From positions 43,822 through 107,821 of the forward strand of contig CAIRAY010000143.1 in the NCBI GenBank assembly GCA_903876665.1: a stretch of 64,000 nt of DNA. Reading direction: 5' to 3'. Shown piece by piece: positions 62,069-64,000 of this stretch (positions are counted from its first letter, which is position 1; each line of letters starts with the position of its first letter). A program made the translations under genes and the position numbers. This DNA is from an uncultured Fibrobacterota bacterium. Lineage in GTDB: Bacteria; Fibrobacterota; Fibrobacteria; Fibrobacterales; Fibrobacteraceae. A model generated the notes under the pieces. The model saw nothing but the letters and a program-made list of their open reading frames with translations, ran no database searches and was not told where the DNA came from.

Positions 62069-62964
62069 GGCATTCCAGGGCACTGCTCCTGGCCATGCTG
62101 GTCCTGGGCTTGACCTGGGCTCAGGCCGCCGAAACGGGTTCCTTCTCCTACCGTGCGCACAAAATGTATAATGACGGTCGTTATCCAGAATCCATCCGCC
62201 TTTTGCAAAAGGCTTTGGAGGCCAGCGCCAAAGAAGCTGACCTGGAAGGCGAAAACCGTGTAATCATGGATATGGCCCAGATCATGGGACACCTGTACAA
62301 ATACGAAAAAGCAAACAAACTCTTCGAAACCATCCGCCCCAGTTCGCTCAACCCTGTCGCAACGCTTTCCTTGCTACGCATGCAACTTGAGCTCCTCAAC
62401 CAGCAAGGCAAATATGCGGAATCTTGGGCGCTGTTTGATTCCAAACAAGGGCTACTGAACGACGACTCTCCCGAAATGTTGCACGGCTCCATCCTCCTGG
62501 CCGCAGCCGTTGCCAATGCTGGAACGGGCGCCGACGTTTCCCGCTCGGGCAAGATGGTCGAGAAAGCCACAGACCTTTTGGATGACGAAGCCCCGGGCAT
62601 GTTGTCCCTTGCCCAGGCCCGCATTGCGGACTTGCAGGGCGACCTTGCTCAAGCCACCAAGCTCTACGAAACAACCCTAAAGAACGCCCAGAAGTCCCGT
62701 AAAATATGGATCGCAGGTCAGGTGCTGATTCGCTTGGGACAACTTGCGCAGAAAGGCACCGACAGTTTACTGGCGAGCGAATACTATTTGCGGGCCGCCA
62801 AACTTTATATGGGCATGGGCATCGATCGCCCTTTTTTGCAGGCCGCCGAAGCCTATCTGGCCCTGCAACCCCAAGACGAAGACCTCGCTCGCGCGGTTCA
62901 CAACTCCAAGCTTCGCCTGAACCCAGCTGAGGCTATTGCAGATACCACTGGCAACGCTCCATGA
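62062..62964 (+). CDS. Exported TPR-repeat protein of the lipid-transport operon
   Basis: A 300-residue protein with a signal peptide (ALLLAMLVLGLTWAQA) and at least five TPR-like helix pairs (YRAHKMYNDGRYPESIRLLQKALE, ARIADLQGDLAQATKLYETTLKNA, ASEYYLRAAKLYMGMG). The start is GTG at 62062 after a GGGAG site, overlapping the MCE gene. E. coli mla operons carry MlaC and MlaB here; this one has neither, so the TPR protein may be a substitute periplasmic partner. That is inference. Confidence 0.75.
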   Translation: MVRHSRALLLAMLVLGLTWAQAAETGSFSYRAHKMYNDGRYPESIRLLQKALEASAKEADLEGENRVIMDMAQIMGHLYKYEKANKLFETIRPSSLNPVATLSLLRMQLELLNQQGKYAESWALFDSKQGLLNDDSPEMLHGSILLAAAVANAGTGADVSRSGKMVEKATDLLDDEAPGMLSLAQARIADLQGDLAQATKLYETTLKNAQKSRKIWIAGQVLIRLGQLAQKGTDSLLASEYYLRAAKLYMGMGIDRPFLQAAEAYLALQPQDEDLARAVHNSKLRLNPAEAIADTTGNAP

Positions 62965-63173
62965 TGGATATGAGCACTTCAAGCCTGCTTATTGGAGTCG
63001 TTACATCCGCAATAGGCACCGGCTATTTCATCTACGGAAAAAAGCAATCCCGCTACGTCGCCATTATTGCTGGTGTGGGCCTTATTGTGGTTCCGTTCTT
63101 TATTCAGAACACGCTGGGTATGGTTGCGGCCTGTGCGGCACTGATTGCGGCGCCGTGGCTGATTCGCGAATAA
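62961..63173 (+). CDS. Small membrane protein, two helices
   Basis: A 70-residue protein (MMDMSTSSLLIGVVTSAIGT onward) with about two membrane helices joined by a basic loop (YGKKQSRY). It overlaps the TPR gene stop (ATGA). It resembles short conserved proteins sometimes annotated as amino acid transport proteins, without known function. Confidence 0.6.
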   Translation: MMDMSTSSLLIGVVTSAIGTGYFIYGKKQSRYVAIIAGVGLIVVPFFIQNTLGMVAACAALIAAPWLIRE

Positions 63174-63212
63174 ACCGCTCCAAAATTGCCGTTTCTTTTT
63201 ACCAGGAAATTC

Positions 63213-64000
63213 ATGAAAAAGTTCCCCTATATATTTGCCCTTGCATGCATGGTGTCCCAAGTGGCCTTTGGTCAAACCGGCCTTATGCCCACGCAAGGAA
63301 CGGGAACTGTAGCCGACCCCTACCAGGTCAGCAGCTTGGCAAACTTAGTTTGGATGCAACAGGACAGTAGTTCTTGGAGAAAGCACTTCCTGCAGACTGC
63401 AGACATCAATGCCATCGAGACCCAGACTTGGTATGGAGGCCTAGGGTGGAAGCCCATTGGGATTTATCCCGATAATTACAGCTACAAAGGCTTGTCCGGA
63501 ACCTACCGGGGCAATGGATATTCCATCTTCAACCTGACCATGAACCAACCCGACTCCAGTATGCTCGGTCTATTCCGGGTGGTGACTCAAGGTTCGGTTT
63601 CGAATTTGACTCTGTCTGTCACCATAAATGGAAAAAATATTGTCGGGGGTCTGGTGGGCTTTTCTAAAAAAGGAAAATACTCCAATTGCCGCGTGAGCGG
63701 ACAGGTTACCGGAACCAGCGAAGTCGGGGGCATGATTGGATATTCCATCGGGGATTCCATCCGCACCGGCCAATACAATGGTACCGTCACCGGCACCGCT
63801 TACCGGGTGGGCGGTCTGGTGGGGCTTACCAGCCAAAAGACCGTGATCGAAAAATCCGAGACCTTTGGCACCCTTTGGGCGACGGGCAATGACGCGGGAG
63901 GAATGGTCGGGGACTTGGCGGATACCTCCGAAATCCATGAGGGCCATGCCTGGATGAGTGTGAATGGCAGTGGGACCAATGTGGGTGGATTGGTGGGCCG
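63213..64000 (+). CDS. Secreted GLUG-repeat protein, N-terminal part (cut by window edge)
   Basis: The frame starts at an ATG (63213) behind CAGGAAATTC and is open to the window end, 262 codons. It has a signal peptide (MKKFPYIFALACMVSQVAFG), then a GTGTVADPYQVSSLANLVWM segment that precedes GLUG repeats in many surface proteins, and at least four repeats of the IVGGLVGFS / EVGGMIGYS / RVGGLVGLT / NVGGLVG type. GLUG motifs form beta-helical surfaces in adhesins and proteases. The catalytic or adhesive part, if any, is beyond the window. Confidence 0.85.
   Translation, partial: MKKFPYIFALACMVSQVAFGQTGLMPTQGTGTVADPYQVSSLANLVWMQQDSSSWRKHFLQTADINAIETQTWYGGLGWKPIGIYPDNYSYKGLSGTYRGNGYSIFNLTMNQPDSSMLGLFRVVTQGSVSNLTLSVTINGKNIVGGLVGFSKKGKYSNCRVSGQVTGTSEVGGMIGYSIGDSIRTGQYNGTVTGTAYRVGGLVGLTSQKTVIEKSETFGTLWATGNDAGGMVGDLADTSEIHEGHAWMSVNGSGTNVGGLVG

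Noticed and set aside
1..64000. CRISPR arrays, prophage genes, insertion-sequence transposases, rRNA genes
   Set aside because: No regularly spaced repeats, integrase, transposase, phage structural gene or rRNA sequence was recognised on either strand.

Overview
The window looks like a chromosome segment from a Gram-negative, cellulolytic, probably motile member of the Fibrobacterota (Fibrobacter relatives). The evidence is a regulator of the Fibrobacter-expanded TIGR02147 type, a remnant of the Fibrobacter succinogenes major paralogous (FISUMP-type) domain, poly-serine linkers in large secreted proteins, a secreted family 8 glycoside hydrolase, and C-terminal tails resembling type IX secretion sorting domains. 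No prophage, insertion sequence, CRISPR array or integrase was found. Family names rest on recognised motifs; no database search was run.

Layout. 1-8140 holds the start of a sigma-70 factor, a small lipoprotein, leuS, a repeat-rich gap, a membrane metallophosphoesterase, a 38-residue membrane peptide, and a HAD phosphatase/M23 peptidase/coiled-coil operon. 8272-15042 holds a small membrane protein with dnaN, an outer-membrane-type protein, a secreted GH8 enzyme, and divergently a secreted AGE-fold epimerase-like protein coupled to a Cys-His-Asp acyltransferase-like protein. 15141-31080 is signalling-rich: a chemoreceptor, a c-di-GMP phosphodiesterase, a HDOD protein, a FecCD-type transporter without its binding protein, and a two-component cluster. 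A TraB/GumN-like protein and an ADP-dependent sugar kinase sit among these. 31467-33906 encodes an NfnAB-type (or GltA/SudAB-type) flavin/iron-sulfur pair, which suggests anaerobic redox balancing. 34374-37128 couples a LivJ-type binding protein to a chemoreceptor. 37129-48568 is two tandem giant paralogous secreted proteins of about 1,950 and 1,830 residues. 48776-57020 holds tRNA-Gln(CTG), a TIGR02147/lipoprotein pair, an unrecognised protein, an HD hydrolase, a lipoprotein/outer-membrane pair and a response regulator. 57093-63173 runs rdgB, a small membrane protein, recR, engB, and an Mla/MCE lipid-transport operon with a TPR protein. The window ends inside a secreted GLUG-repeat protein.

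The most notable non-coding signals are two. First, several Shine-Dalgarno-less genes (leuS, the nfnA-like gene, the ADP-dependent kinase, rdgB, possibly the nfnB-like gene) have a -10-like hexamer ending exactly 6 nt before the start codon, as expected for leaderless mRNAs. leuS and nfnA share an identical 15-bp core there. Second, a dispersed palindromic element with a conserved loop occurs at about 3668 and 58010, with a half copy at 21839.
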